Assembly: GCA_963667205.1 (NCBI GenBank) | Contig: OY762959.1 | Span: forward strand, 62,001 to 126,000 | Length of the DNA: 64,000 nucleotides | DNA from: CF-162 sp963667205 | GTDB lineage: Bacteria > Chloroflexota > Dehalococcoidia > SM23-28-2 > RBG-16-64-32 | Direction of reading: 5' to 3' | In this document: piece by piece, positions 8,427-16,849 of the stretch | Numbering within the stretch: the stretch's first letter is position 1 | Layout of the letters: each line of letters begins with the position of its first letter | Made by a program: the position numbers and the translations under genes | The notes under the pieces: model-generated | What the model saw: only the letters and a program-made list of their open reading frames with translations | Told to the model about the DNA's origin: nothing | The model's database searches: none

Positions 8427-9667
8427 TCGTCGTTCCGGGTTAGGCTGCCTTGGACGAAGCGCTCCTCGTCCGCGCGCGTCGTCACCTCTCCGTCCACCTT
8501 AGCAGCGCGCAGCCGGGCCAGCATTTCTCCGACAGGCTTTCCCGGCCTGACGCCGAGCGCCGGCAGGTCGTCGCCGCGAAGGAGCGGTCGGACGCTGCGG
8601 TATCGCGTCATGTAGGCGTACGCCAGGTCTCGCACCGCGCCCACTCCGGCGGCGGCCAACGCCCAGACCGCCGCCGCCGGCTGAGCCGAGAAGAGCGATG
8701 CCGCCTCGCTCACCGGTGCGCCCGGCCGCGGCGGACGCTCCCGTAGCGCCATGAGAGCGAGCGCCGCGCCGGCCTGGTGCCGGGTGAGCGCCAGGCGCAC
8801 GATCACGGGCGCGCTTGCGGGTGGCGTGACGTGCCAGGTCAGGAGCGGCCAGTACGCTACGGGGATGGCGCGCGGTACGATCTCGCGCAGGCGTTCGAAG
8901 GCTGCTGCCAGTTCGTCGTCGAAGTGAAGCGATGGGTGCAGCGTTCGCAGTGCGCCCAGGGCCGCCAGCCGTAGCAAGGCGCGTTCCGGCTGGGCTTCGC
9001 GGAGCGTACGGGCTAGCTCGCGGTGGACGCGCGCGGGGCTGATCGTCTCGAGGTAGGGGAGATCGCGTACGATCAGGCCGTGGGTTGCCGCCTCCATGCG
9101 AAAGCTGAAGCGGGCCTCGTAGCGGGCGGCGCGCAGGATGCGCGTGGCGTCATCCTGGAAGCTCGCTTCGTGCAGCACGCGGATGATGCCGGCCTCGAGA
9201 TCGGCGCGGCCGTTGGCCGGGTCGAGGAGCCGCCCCGCGGCCGTCCCGTTGAGAGCCAGCGCCATCGCGTTGATCGTGAAGTCGCGGCGGTGGAGGTCGG
9301 CGTCGATCGTCGACGGGTGGACGGTGGGCAATGCGCCGGCGGCCTCGTACGTCTCGCTGCGTGCGGTGGCGAAGTCGACGTGGCAGCCGCCGCTGGAGAC
9401 GGTGGCCGTGCCGAAGCGGGTGTGCCGGACGAGCCATCCGCCGGTCGCTTCCGCCAGATGCGCGGCCAGATCGATGGCGTCTCCCACGACCGCAATGTCG
9501 AGGTCGGTGGGCGGAAGATCGAGCATGAGGTCGCGAACGGGCCCGCCGACGAGGTAGATGGCGTTGCCGCGCTGATCGGCCTGATGGACGAGGCAGGTGA
9601 GAGCGCGGCCTTGCTCCTTCGGCAGTGAAGTGCCCAGTTTATCGATGAGTTTTGGTGTTTCTTGCAT
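8423..9667 (-). CDS. cca: CCA tRNA nucleotidyltransferase / poly(A) polymerase family
   Basis: A 414-aa class II nucleotidyltransferase that builds or repairs the 3' CCA of tRNAs. The head domain shows YLVGGPVRDLML, the catalytic DLDIAV (metal-binding Asp pair), and RRDFTINAMAL. The neck/body helices follow (DDATRILRAARYEARF). The tRNA genes in this window encode CCA themselves, so for them the enzyme would serve mainly in repair. A -10-like TACAAT (rc of 9679-9684) lies 11 nt before the ATG. The promoter region is shared divergently with rnc. Confidence 0.9.
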   Translation of the reverse strand: MQETPKLIDKLGTSLPKEQGRALTCLVHQADQRGNAIYLVGGPVRDLMLDLPPTDLDIAVVGDAIDLAAHLAEATGGWLVRHTRFGTATVSSGGCHVDFATARSETYEAAGALPTVHPSTIDADLHRRDFTINAMALALNGTAAGRLLDPANGRADLEAGIIRVLHEASFQDDATRILRAARYEARFSFRMEAATHGLIVRDLPYLETISPARVHRELARTLREAQPERALLRLAALGALRTLHPSLHFDDELAAAFERLREIVPRAIPVAYWPLLTWHVTPPASAPVIVRLALTRHQAGAALALMALRERPPRPGAPVSEAASLFSAQPAAAVWALAAAGVGAVRDLAYAYMTRYRSVRPLLRGDDLPALGVRPGKPVGEMLARLRAAKVDGEVTTRADEERFVQGSLTRNDE

Positions 9668-9694
9668 GTTGTGAGCTTATTGTAGAGTCGTCTG

Positions 9695-9724
9695 TTGACA
9701 CGTGGTTTGAGGCCGTCCTATGAT
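9695..9724 (+). promoter_or_regulatory. Near-consensus sigma-70-type promoter for rnc-smc operon
   Basis: TTGACA (9695-9700) and TATGAT (9719-9724) are separated by 18 bp, one mismatch from the housekeeping consensus. Transcription would start near 9731 and read through the hairpin at 9757-9776 into rnc. It overlaps the divergent upstream region of cca. Confidence 0.75.
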
Positions 9725-9756
9725 TTGTCTGTATTCCCGTGCAAACGTATGAAAAC

Positions 9757-9776
9757 GAGCCGCTTAGCCGCGGCTC
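9757..9776 (+). terminator. Hairpin in rnc leader (terminator or processing site)
   Basis: GAGCCGC and GCGGCTC form a perfect 7-bp stem around a 6-nt loop, followed by TCTTTAT. It lies between the promoter at 9695-9724 and the rnc start at 9806, so it belongs to the rnc leader. It could act as an attenuator or be an RNase III-related processing hairpin; the U-tract is short. Confidence 0.5.
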
Positions 9777-9805
9777 TCTTTATCGAGGGGCCCCGTTCTA
9801 GCGCT

Positions 9806-10528
9806 ATGGTTAGACCTCAACAGACCTCCACCACCCGCTCCGCGGAGCAGCTCCAGGCGCAGCTGGGCGTCTCCTTCAACGACATCGCGAACCTACAACA
9901 GGCCCTCTATCATCGTTCGTTTCTGAACGAGGCCGCCGAAGAGGTTGACTCGAACGAGCGCCTGGAGTTCCTGGGCGACGCGGTGCTCGGCCTGATCATC
10001 TCGGACAAGCTCTACAAGGAGTACCCGGCGATGACCGAGGGCCAGCTGAGCCAGGTGAGGGCGATTCTCGTTCGCTGGGACGCGCTCGCCGGCGCCGCCG
10101 AGCGCCTCGGCCTGGGGCAATACCTGGTGCTGGGACGCGGCGAAGAGATGTCCGGCGGACGGGGGCGGCCTTCGAACCTGGCCGGGGCGCTGGAGGCGGT
10201 GATCGGCGCCGCCTTCATCGACAGCGGGATGGAGCTCGCCGGCGAGATCGTGCTGGAGCTACTGAAGCCGGAGCTGGAAGAGATCCGGGCCAGCGGCTTC
10301 ACCGTCGATAGCAAGTCGGAGCTGCAGCACCTGGCGCAGACGCAGTACCACGAGATCCCGCAGTACACGCTCATCTCGAGCGAAGGCCCGGACCACGCTA
10401 AGCTGTTCACCGTGGAAGTATCAGTCGGCGATCAAGTGTTGGGCCGCGGCCAGGGCCGGAACAAGAAACAGGCGGAGTTGAACGCCGCGCGGCAGGCCCT
10501 GGAGACGCTGGCAGCGACGGGCTCGTAG
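9806..10528 (+). CDS. rnc: Ribonuclease III
   Basis: RNase III cleaves double-stranded RNA in rRNA processing and mRNA turnover. The nuclease domain carries the signature NERLEFLGDAVLGL and a downstream acidic catalytic block (GALEAVIGAAFID). The C-terminal dsRNA-binding domain starts around residue 160 (SKSELQHLAQ) and ends GRNKKQAELNAARQAL. ATG 9806 gives 240 aa, the standard length. The open frame extends to 9695, but that part spans the promoter and leader hairpin. It heads an operon with smc 6 bp downstream, a common arrangement. Confidence 0.93.
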   Translation: MVRPQQTSTTRSAEQLQAQLGVSFNDIANLQQALYHRSFLNEAAEEVDSNERLEFLGDAVLGLIISDKLYKEYPAMTEGQLSQVRAILVRWDALAGAAERLGLGQYLVLGRGEEMSGGRGRPSNLAGALEAVIGAAFIDSGMELAGEIVLELLKPELEEIRASGFTVDSKSELQHLAQTQYHEIPQYTLISSEGPDHAKLFTVEVSVGDQVLGRGQGRNKKQAELNAARQALETLAATGS

Positions 10529-10534
10529 CGCGCA

Positions 10535-13500
10535 GTGTATCTGAAGCGTCTCGATCTCTACGGCTTCAAGAGCTTCGCCTCCCGAACGACCTTCGACTTC
10601 GGCCTGGGCATCACGGCCATCGTCGGCCCCAACGGTTCCGGTAAGTCCAACATCGCTGACGCCCTGCGCTGGGTGCTGGGCGGGCAGTCGAACAAGCTGA
10701 TCCGGGCGAAGAAAATGGAAGACGTCATCTACACCGGATCGAGCAAGCGTGCGCGCGCCGACAAGGTCGAAGTGACCCTCACGCTCGACAACTCGGACGG
10801 CTGGCTGCCGACCGATGACGAAGAGGTCTCAATCAAGCGCCGCGGCTCGCGTTCCGGCGATAGCGACTACTACTTGAACGGCAAGAAGGCCAAGCTGCGC
10901 GACATCCACGTCCTGCTCGCCACGGCCAGCGTGAGCCAGAACTCTTACGCCATCATCGGGCAGGGTCTCGTCGAGAGCGTGCTCAGCCTGCGCCCGGAGG
11001 ACCGCCGCGAGATGATCGAGGAGGCGGCGGACATCCAGCGCTACAGGCTGAAGATCGATGAAGCCGAAGACCGCCTCAAGTCCACCCACGAGAACGTCCA
11101 GCGCGTGAAGCTCCTGATCAAGGAGATCGCGCCGCGCTTGCAGCAGCTCGAACGCCAGGCGACGCGTGCCGGCGAGCACACGCGGCTGTCGCTGCGCCTG
11201 CGGCAAAGCCTGCAGGCGCACTACGAGGGACGCTGGAACCACGCCCAGGAGTCGCTGACCGTCTCCCGCGCGGGCCACGACCAGGCGCAGGCCGAGTTCA
11301 CGCAGTCCCGCGTTCTTCTGGAGACACTGCAGAAGGACCTCGAGGACCTGACGAAGCAGCTCGATGAGAGCCGCAAGGCCGCGTCGGCCGCGATCGAGGA
11401 CAAGGAGCGGCTGACGGAAGCCGTCCTCGAGATTGAACGCCGCCTGGCTGTCGGAACCGAACGGCGGACGATCCTGCAGACGCGGCAGGAGGAGCTGAGC
11501 GAGGAGCTCACGGCGGCCGAGTCAGAGCGAGAGCGGTCAACGAAGGTCGTGACGTCTGAAGACAGCGAACGGGAGCGGCTCGAAGGCGAAGTGGCCGCCG
11601 CGCGCAAGGTCGTCGCCGAGCGGCAGGGCGAGCTGACGACGGCCGAACAGGAGCTCCGGGAGTCGTACGTCCAGGCCGCGGATGTCGATGCGAAGGCTCA
11701 TCGCTTGCAGGCAGCCGCCGCGGAGATGAAGGTACGCATCAAGCGGCTGGCTGAAGCGGCCACCGCGCTTGGCAAAGAGGCGTCCGGTCTCGATACGCGC
11801 CGCAAGTCTCTTGTCGCCCAGATGGCCGAACTGGTGCGGGTGCTACGCAGTCTGCGCACGCAGGACGTGCAGTTCCTCGCGGAGAACTCCGAGACGGGCG
11901 CCCGCCGCGAAAAGCTGGCGGCAGACGTCCGAGAGCTGCGCGACGAGCTGGCACAAGTGGACGCCGCGCAGCACGGCCGGCGCGGCAAGCTCGAAGGCCT
12001 GGAGGCGCGGCTGGAGGTGCTTACCGACGCGCAGAAGCAGGCGAGGTCCCAGCCCGCCGAAGAAGTCGCGATCGAGGGCGCCGTCGGAACGGTCTTCGAC
12101 GGCCTGCGTGTACCGCGCGGTCTCGAAGACGCGATCGCCGCTGTCCTCCAGGAGCACCTGGAGGCGTTCGTCTTCGAGCGCCTGACCGACGCCATCGCGG
12201 CGATCGAGGAGTTAGTGGCGAAGGACGGAGCGCGAGCGCTGGCGATACCGATCGACGCGGTCAAGCAGGTCTATCCGCTGACGCTGCTCAAGGAGAAAGG
12301 CATCCTGGGCGTCGCGGCGAACCTGGTCAAGTATCCGCCGCGCTACGAGAAGGTGATGAACACGCTGCTCGGCCGCGTCATAGTCGTCCAGGACATCGCG
12401 ACGGCCGAGCGTCTGCTAAAGCGCCGGCTTGGCACGATCGTCACAGTGGACGGAGTGGTGTTCGATCAGTCCGGCGTCATCTCCGGCGGACGGTACGTGG
12501 AGGCGCGAGGCTTCGTCATCGAATTCGAACGCGACGTCGCCGCGATCCCGAAGGAGATGGAGCGGCTGAACAAGGCGATCGAGACGGCTGAGGCGGAGGC
12601 CGAGGTGATCCGCGAGAAGCTGCGGGGCGCCGAGACCGCGCTCTCGGCGCTGGGCGGCGAGGCCGATCAAACGCTGGGCAAGCGGGTCCAGCTGCAGGAC
12701 TCGGTCGCGGCACGGCAGGAGAAGCTGGCGCAGCTGCGCGGCGAGATGCGCAGCCTGATGGCGACCGTTACCAACGCGCGCACGCAACAGGCTTCGTACC
12801 AGGAGCAGGCAGCGACGCTCGAAGACGAGCGGCAAGGCCTGATCGCCGAGGCGACTGAGGCGGCTGCGACAGCGAAGACGCTGGGTCGCGCCGACGCGAT
12901 GTTTGCCGAGCGCCGGAAGACGCTCACCGGGAGCCTGGAGGAAGCGGCTGACGCTCTCGGGCGCGTCGACGCCGAGCTGCGCTCGCTCAAGGTGCAGAGC
13001 GAGAACGCCAAGGCGGCGCTGGCGCGGGTGGAGGCCCAGGCCTCCGCAAAGGGTGTGCAGCTGCGCGGCATCGAAATGGAGCTCTCGACGCTCGACGAGT
13101 CGATCGCGCGCGACGAGAAGGACCTCGGCAGTGCGCATGCGGAGCTGGAGAAGGTGCTGGAAGAGATTCCGGGCCAGGAAGGCACGCATCACCTGGAGGC
13201 GCGAGAGCGGGACCTGCACGGCCAGGTGCTCAGCGGTCAGTCGCGGCTGTTCGACGCCGAGCGACGGACGCTGGAGACCGAGGCCGAGGTGCGGAAGTGG
13301 GAGGCGGAGGCCGATCTGCTACGCGGGCGCATCGCCGAAGACGGTCTCGTCCTCACGAAGGACGGCGGCGTGGAGCTGGACAAGGCGACGGCCGTCGTGG
13401 AGCTCCCGGACTGGCTCACGGAGGCGGAAGGCGGCGAAGATGGCGAGACCCACCGGCCGCCGCTGGCCGGTGGTCAGCACGTCGAGCCGGACGCGCTGGC

Positions 13501-14173
13501 GAAGGAGATCGAAGGTCTGCGCTCGCAGATCCGGGCGCTTGGTCCCGTCAACGTGGAGGCGCTGGGCGACTACGAATCGCTGCGCGAACGGCACGACTTC
13601 CTCGCCGGGCAAGTGGAAGACCTGAAGGGCGCCGAGGAGTCACTGAAGCGGGCGATCACGGAGCTAACGGCACTGATGCGCCGCAAGCTGGAGGCGACGT
13701 TCGAGGAAGTGGCGAAGGGCTTCGAGTCCAACTTCAAGATGTTCTTCGGCGGCGGCCACGCGCGCCTGCGCCTGTCCGATCCGAAACACCCGATGGACTC
13801 CGGCGTCGACATTGAGGCGCGGCCGCCGGGCAAGCGAACGAAGAGCCTGAGCCAGCTCTCCGGCGGCGAGAAGGCGCTGACGTCGGTGTCGCTGCTGTTC
13901 GCGCTCTTGCAGGCGAACCCCTCGCCGTTCTGCGTCCTGGACGAAGTGGACGCAATGCTTGACGAGGCCAACGTCGACCGTTTCGCAACGGCGATCCACG
14001 ATATCGCGCAGCGGACGCAGTTTATCGTGATCACACACAACCGCCGCACGATCGAAGTCTCCGACAGCATCTACGGTATATCGATGGCGCCCGACGCGGC
14101 GTCACGCGTGCTCTCGATGAGGCTGGGCGACGTGCCGCTGGACGCTGTCAAGCAGCCCGGTTCACAGAACTAG
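10535..14173 (+). CDS. smc: Chromosome segregation ATPase SMC
   Basis: A full-length SMC of 1212 aa that, with ScpAB, would organise and resolve the nucleoid. Head: Walker A GPNGSGKSN (about 32-40). Two long coiled-coil arms surround a hinge (about 505-680, including the FDGLRVPRGLEDAI region). C-terminal head: signature LSGGEKALTSVSLLFAL (about 1108) and Walker B VLDEVDAML (about 1133). GTG 10535 starts directly at YLKRLDLYGFKSF, the normal SMC N-terminus. It shares an operon with rnc; ftsY follows after a receiver-like gene. Confidence 0.95.
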   Translation: MYLKRLDLYGFKSFASRTTFDFGLGITAIVGPNGSGKSNIADALRWVLGGQSNKLIRAKKMEDVIYTGSSKRARADKVEVTLTLDNSDGWLPTDDEEVSIKRRGSRSGDSDYYLNGKKAKLRDIHVLLATASVSQNSYAIIGQGLVESVLSLRPEDRREMIEEAADIQRYRLKIDEAEDRLKSTHENVQRVKLLIKEIAPRLQQLERQATRAGEHTRLSLRLRQSLQAHYEGRWNHAQESLTVSRAGHDQAQAEFTQSRVLLETLQKDLEDLTKQLDESRKAASAAIEDKERLTEAVLEIERRLAVGTERRTILQTRQEELSEELTAAESERERSTKVVTSEDSERERLEGEVAAARKVVAERQGELTTAEQELRESYVQAADVDAKAHRLQAAAAEMKVRIKRLAEAATALGKEASGLDTRRKSLVAQMAELVRVLRSLRTQDVQFLAENSETGARREKLAADVRELRDELAQVDAAQHGRRGKLEGLEARLEVLTDAQKQARSQPAEEVAIEGAVGTVFDGLRVPRGLEDAIAAVLQEHLEAFVFERLTDAIAAIEELVAKDGARALAIPIDAVKQVYPLTLLKEKGILGVAANLVKYPPRYEKVMNTLLGRVIVVQDIATAERLLKRRLGTIVTVDGVVFDQSGVISGGRYVEARGFVIEFERDVAAIPKEMERLNKAIETAEAEAEVIREKLRGAETALSALGGEADQTLGKRVQLQDSVAARQEKLAQLRGEMRSLMATVTNARTQQASYQEQAATLEDERQGLIAEATEAAATAKTLGRADAMFAERRKTLTGSLEEAADALGRVDAELRSLKVQSENAKAALARVEAQASAKGVQLRGIEMELSTLDESIARDEKDLGSAHAELEKVLEEIPGQEGTHHLEARERDLHGQVLSGQSRLFDAERRTLETEAEVRKWEAEADLLRGRIAEDGLVLTKDGGVELDKATAVVELPDWLTEAEGGEDGETHRPPLAGGQHVEPDALAKEIEGLRSQIRALGPVNVEALGDYESLRERHDFLAGQVEDLKGAEESLKRAITELTALMRRKLEATFEEVAKGFESNFKMFFGGGHARLRLSDPKHPMDSGVDIEARPPGKRTKSLSQLSGGEKALTSVSLLFALLQANPSPFCVLDEVDAMLDEANVDRFATAIHDIAQRTQFIVITHNRRTIEVSDSIYGISMAPDAASRVLSMRLGDVPLDAVKQPGSQN

Positions 14174-14228
14174 CGGGCATACGGGCGTAACAGCGCCGGC
14201 TCTTAAGCGATACAATATACAGAGGCCT

Positions 14229-14606
14229 ATGTCTGTTTCTCCCGTCGTCGTCGCACTCGTGCCCGAGCTAATCACCGCTGTCCGCGTGGAGAGCGGTGCG
14301 CAGCGGCTCGGCGGCCAGCTGCGAGTGGTCGAAACGGAGGATGCCCTCCGGCAGCAGCTGGCGTCGGTGCCGGCGCTGGTGGTGATCGACCTTGGCGAGC
14401 AGTGGGTGGACGTCGTGAGCGTCGTCGAGGCCTGCCGCCAGGCCCGTGTGCCGGTGCTGGCTTTCGGCCCGCACGCAGACCTCGGCCGCCAGCGTGACGC
14501 CGTGCGAGCCGGCGCGGACGCCGTCTACCCGCGCAGCAAGTTCATGGCCGATCCCGCCGCCTGCATGCGCAGCGCCATCTCCGGCGCCCGCGCCCAGACG
14601 ACCTGA
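14229..14606 (+). CDS. Degenerate receiver-like (pseudo-receiver) protein
   Basis: A 125-aa stand-alone protein with the alternating hydrophobic strand/helix pattern of a CheY-type receiver: VVIDLG with a possible phospho-acceptor Asp54, VLAFGPHAD, and AGADAVYPRSKF with a Lys near the usual position. The acidic pair expected after the first strand is missing (VALVPE instead), so ordinary Asp phosphorylation is doubtful. It has its own AGAGG 5 nt before the ATG and a TACAAT upstream. It sits between smc and ftsY. Function unknown. Confidence 0.65.
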   Translation: MSVSPVVVALVPELITAVRVESGAQRLGGQLRVVETEDALRQQLASVPALVVIDLGEQWVDVVSVVEACRQARVPVLAFGPHADLGRQRDAVRAGADAVYPRSKFMADPAACMRSAISGARAQTT

Positions 14607-14676
14607 ACCGCAGCGTTCGCCCTCTCCGGCGGCCCGCGCTTGTCCTTCGCGAACGCGCACCTCTATCATCGGTGCG

Positions 14677-15747
14677 ATGGTCAGGTTTTTCCGCCGCAAT
14701 AAGGACGACGAGGAAGCGACCCCGGAGGACGCGACCGGCGAAGCGGCGTCCGCTCCAGAGGATGGCTCGGCCGGCGATTTAGCGGAGCCGGTAGCGGCGG
14801 CCACCGAGCGGGACGACGACGCGGCAGCGCCCGTTGAAGAGGCGATCGAGCGGACGCGTAAGACGTGGTTCGGACGCATCGGTGGCATCTTCAAGCGCGG
14901 GCTCGACGAAGCGCTGTGGGATGAGCTGGAGGAGACGCTGATCGCGGCCGACACCGGGGCCCCGACCACGCTCCGCATCATCGAGGACATTCAGGCGCGC
15001 GTGAAGGATGAATCGATCACCGATCCTGACGTCGCCCTCGAAGCGCTCAAGGAAGAGCTGATCGAGGTGCTGGACGTGGACACCGGACGGGGCAAGATCT
15101 GGAGTCAGAACGGCGCCCTGGACTCCCTCGAGGGGTTGTCTGTGATCCTCGTCGTCGGTGTTAACGGCACCGGCAAGACAACGAGCATCGGCAAGATGGC
15201 GCACGCCTACAAGGCACGCGGGAAGAAGGTCGTCCTCGCGGCCGCGGACACGTTCCGCGCCGCCGCCATCGACCAGCTCAAGAAGTGGGCCGAGCACGCC
15301 AGCGTCGACATCATCGCTCACCAGCAGGGCGCCGACCCGGGCGCTGTAGTGTTCGACGCGCTGGCCGCCGCTGAGAAGCGTGAGGCTGACGTCCTGTTCA
15401 TCGATACTGCCGGCCGGCTGCACACGAAGGCGAACCTGATGGAGGAGCTGCGTAAGATCGATCGCGTGATTCAGCGCCAGGTCCCGGAAGCGCCGCACGA
15501 GGTGCTCCTGGTGCTGGACGCCACCAGCGGCCAGAACGCGATGCAGCAGGCCAAGTACTTCACGGACGCGGTCGGCGTCTCGGCTGTGCTTCTCGCCAAG
15601 CTCGACGGTACTGCCAAGGGCGGCGTCGTGTTCTCCGTCTGCGATCAGTTGGGCGTGCCTGTGCGATTCGTCGGCACCGGCGAACGTCCGCAAGACCTGG
15701 CGCGCTTCGAGCCCCGGACGTTCGTAGAAGCGCTCTTCTCCGGCTAG
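14677..15747 (+). CDS. ftsY: Signal recognition particle receptor FtsY
   Basis: FtsY is the membrane-associated SRP GTPase that docks ribosome-nascent-chain complexes to the translocon. The 356-aa protein has an acidic N-terminal A-domain (about 8-55), the N-domain helices, then the G domain. Motifs are G1 GVNGTGKTTS (about 160-169), DTFRAAA, DTAGR (about 242), and AKLDGTAKGG (about 307). ATG 14677 gives a normal basic start (MVRFFRRNK). A TATCAT (14664-14669) lies 7 nt upstream with no Shine-Dalgarno, suggesting a leaderless transcript separate from smc. Confidence 0.93.
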   Translation: MVRFFRRNKDDEEATPEDATGEAASAPEDGSAGDLAEPVAAATERDDDAAAPVEEAIERTRKTWFGRIGGIFKRGLDEALWDELEETLIAADTGAPTTLRIIEDIQARVKDESITDPDVALEALKEELIEVLDVDTGRGKIWSQNGALDSLEGLSVILVVGVNGTGKTTSIGKMAHAYKARGKKVVLAAADTFRAAAIDQLKKWAEHASVDIIAHQQGADPGAVVFDALAAAEKREADVLFIDTAGRLHTKANLMEELRKIDRVIQRQVPEAPHEVLLVLDATSGQNAMQQAKYFTDAVGVSAVLLAKLDGTAKGGVVFSVCDQLGVPVRFVGTGERPQDLARFEPRTFVEALFSG

Positions 15748-15773
15748 CTGCTCCTCTGTCGCCGCACGCTACG

Positions 15774-16052
15774 TCAGTCGGGCTCGATTGCCTGCGGTTC
15801 GTCCGGTTGAGACAGCGGCGGAGGCTCGTGGTCAGGGGGCGGGGCGGAGGCTTCCAACGGCTCGTCCTCGTAGTCGTCATCGAGCTCGTTGTGCGCTTCC
15901 TCGCGGCCGTAGAAGTAGACAGCGCCGGTGGCGATGCCGCCGGTGGCGAGGACGGCGGTGATCGTGAGGCTGATCTGCTGGCCGGTCGCCAGAAAGAAGA
16001 CGAGCATGGCGACGCTAAGGCCGCCGACGATGGCAAGCGAGGCAGGGTTCAC
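15774..16052 (-). CDS. Small two-helix membrane protein, hypothetical
   Basis: A 92-aa protein with two predicted membrane helices (about 5-24 and 28-48), then an acidic, Pro-rich cytosolic or external tail. No recognisable domain. It begins at GTG 16052. The AT-rich box TTAAAT (plus 16060-16065) is 7 nt upstream. The ORF stops 26 bp from the convergent ftsY end. Confidence 0.5.
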   Translation of the reverse strand: MNPASLAIVGGLSVAMLVFFLATGQQISLTITAVLATGGIATGAVYFYGREEAHNELDDDYEDEPLEASAPPPDHEPPPLSQPDEPQAIEPD

Positions 16053-16076
16053 GAGGCCAATTTAACAGGCGCCGTC

Positions 16077-16424
16077 TCAGGCGACCAGCGCGACCCGGCC
16101 TTCGACGGACACGAAGAGGATGGCCGGCGGCTCCTCGCGCCGGAACAGCACCTCGACGCCCGGGTAGAGTTCGACGGTGTCGATCGCCTTTAGCGTCCAG
16201 GTCGACTTTCCGAGGCGCACATCGGCGCGGTCCAGCGAGGGCCAGATCAGGATGAGGACCTCGCTCTCGTGCTCTTTGCTGCGCAGGCGCAGCTCGTAGG
16301 CGGGCGCGCCGGCGCCTGTGTCGCCGTTGCCTTCGGCGTCTGGCACCCGGAACGGCGCTTCCGTCAGCTCGGCGGCGAGCAAGCGGGCGATTGCGGCCGG
16401 CGCTTCAGCGTCCGAAAGCCGCAT
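16077..16424 (-). CDS. Hypothetical protein
   Basis: A 115-aa protein rich in beta-type segments (YELRLRSKEH, EVLILIWPSLD, VEVLFRREEPP) with no motif I recognise. Its ATG overlaps the stop of the upstream cupin gene by one base (TAATG), so the two are translationally coupled. That coupling is the main support that it is real. Confidence 0.55.
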   Translation of the reverse strand: MRLSDAEAPAAIARLLAAELTEAPFRVPDAEGNGDTGAGAPAYELRLRSKEHESEVLILIWPSLDRADVRLGKSTWTLKAIDTVELYPGVEVLFRREEPPAILFVSVEGRVALVA

Positions 16425-16732
16425 TACGCGGAGGTCTCAGCGCAGGTCACGCCGTCCGTGCCGACGACTGCGGCGTGGGTCGTCCCGGGAGGGATGTCGA
16501 GCCGGTCGCCGGGGCCGAGCCGAAAGTCTCCGGCGTCGGGAACGATGAACGTGATGCTGCCGCCGGCGCAGTAGAGAACCTTGTGATACGTGTGAGAGTG
16601 AGGCGCGTAGCGGTCGTGCGGTGCGTTCGACCACCAGCCGGGGGAGAGGCCGGCTTCCGAATAGAGCCGCTCCAGGGACTCACGGGTCGGTGCGTCGCCG
16701 TTCGGCCACGCGGTGAGGGTGGGTTTTGGCAT
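16424..16732 (-). CDS. Cupin-domain protein
   Basis: A 102-aa single-domain cupin. The first cupin motif supplies candidate metal ligands in PHSHTYHKVLY. The second, GDRLDIPPGTTHAA, contains the conserved PxGxxH. Such small cupins may be enzymes or ligand sensors; the substrate is not inferable. A -10-like TAGACT (plus 16741-16746) lies 8 nt before the ATG without a ribosome-binding site. It is coupled to the hypothetical gene downstream. Confidence 0.75.
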   Translation of the reverse strand: MPKPTLTAWPNGDAPTRESLERLYSEAGLSPGWWSNAPHDRYAPHSHTYHKVLYCAGGSITFIVPDAGDFRLGPGDRLDIPPGTTHAAVVGTDGVTCAETSA

Positions 16733-16849
16733 CTGTGGGCAGTCTAGCAGGCCGTCGTCTACAGCGGCGTTCCGATGTCACGTAAGATAAAGACGATGAG
16801 TGCCACAGATGCGCGCTCCCAGCGACAAGATACAGATCCGAGGAGCACC

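Noticed and set aside
16775..16849. N-terminal extension of citrate synthase
   Set aside because: A strong AGGAG precedes ATG 16850 and the extension has no citrate-synthase similarity.
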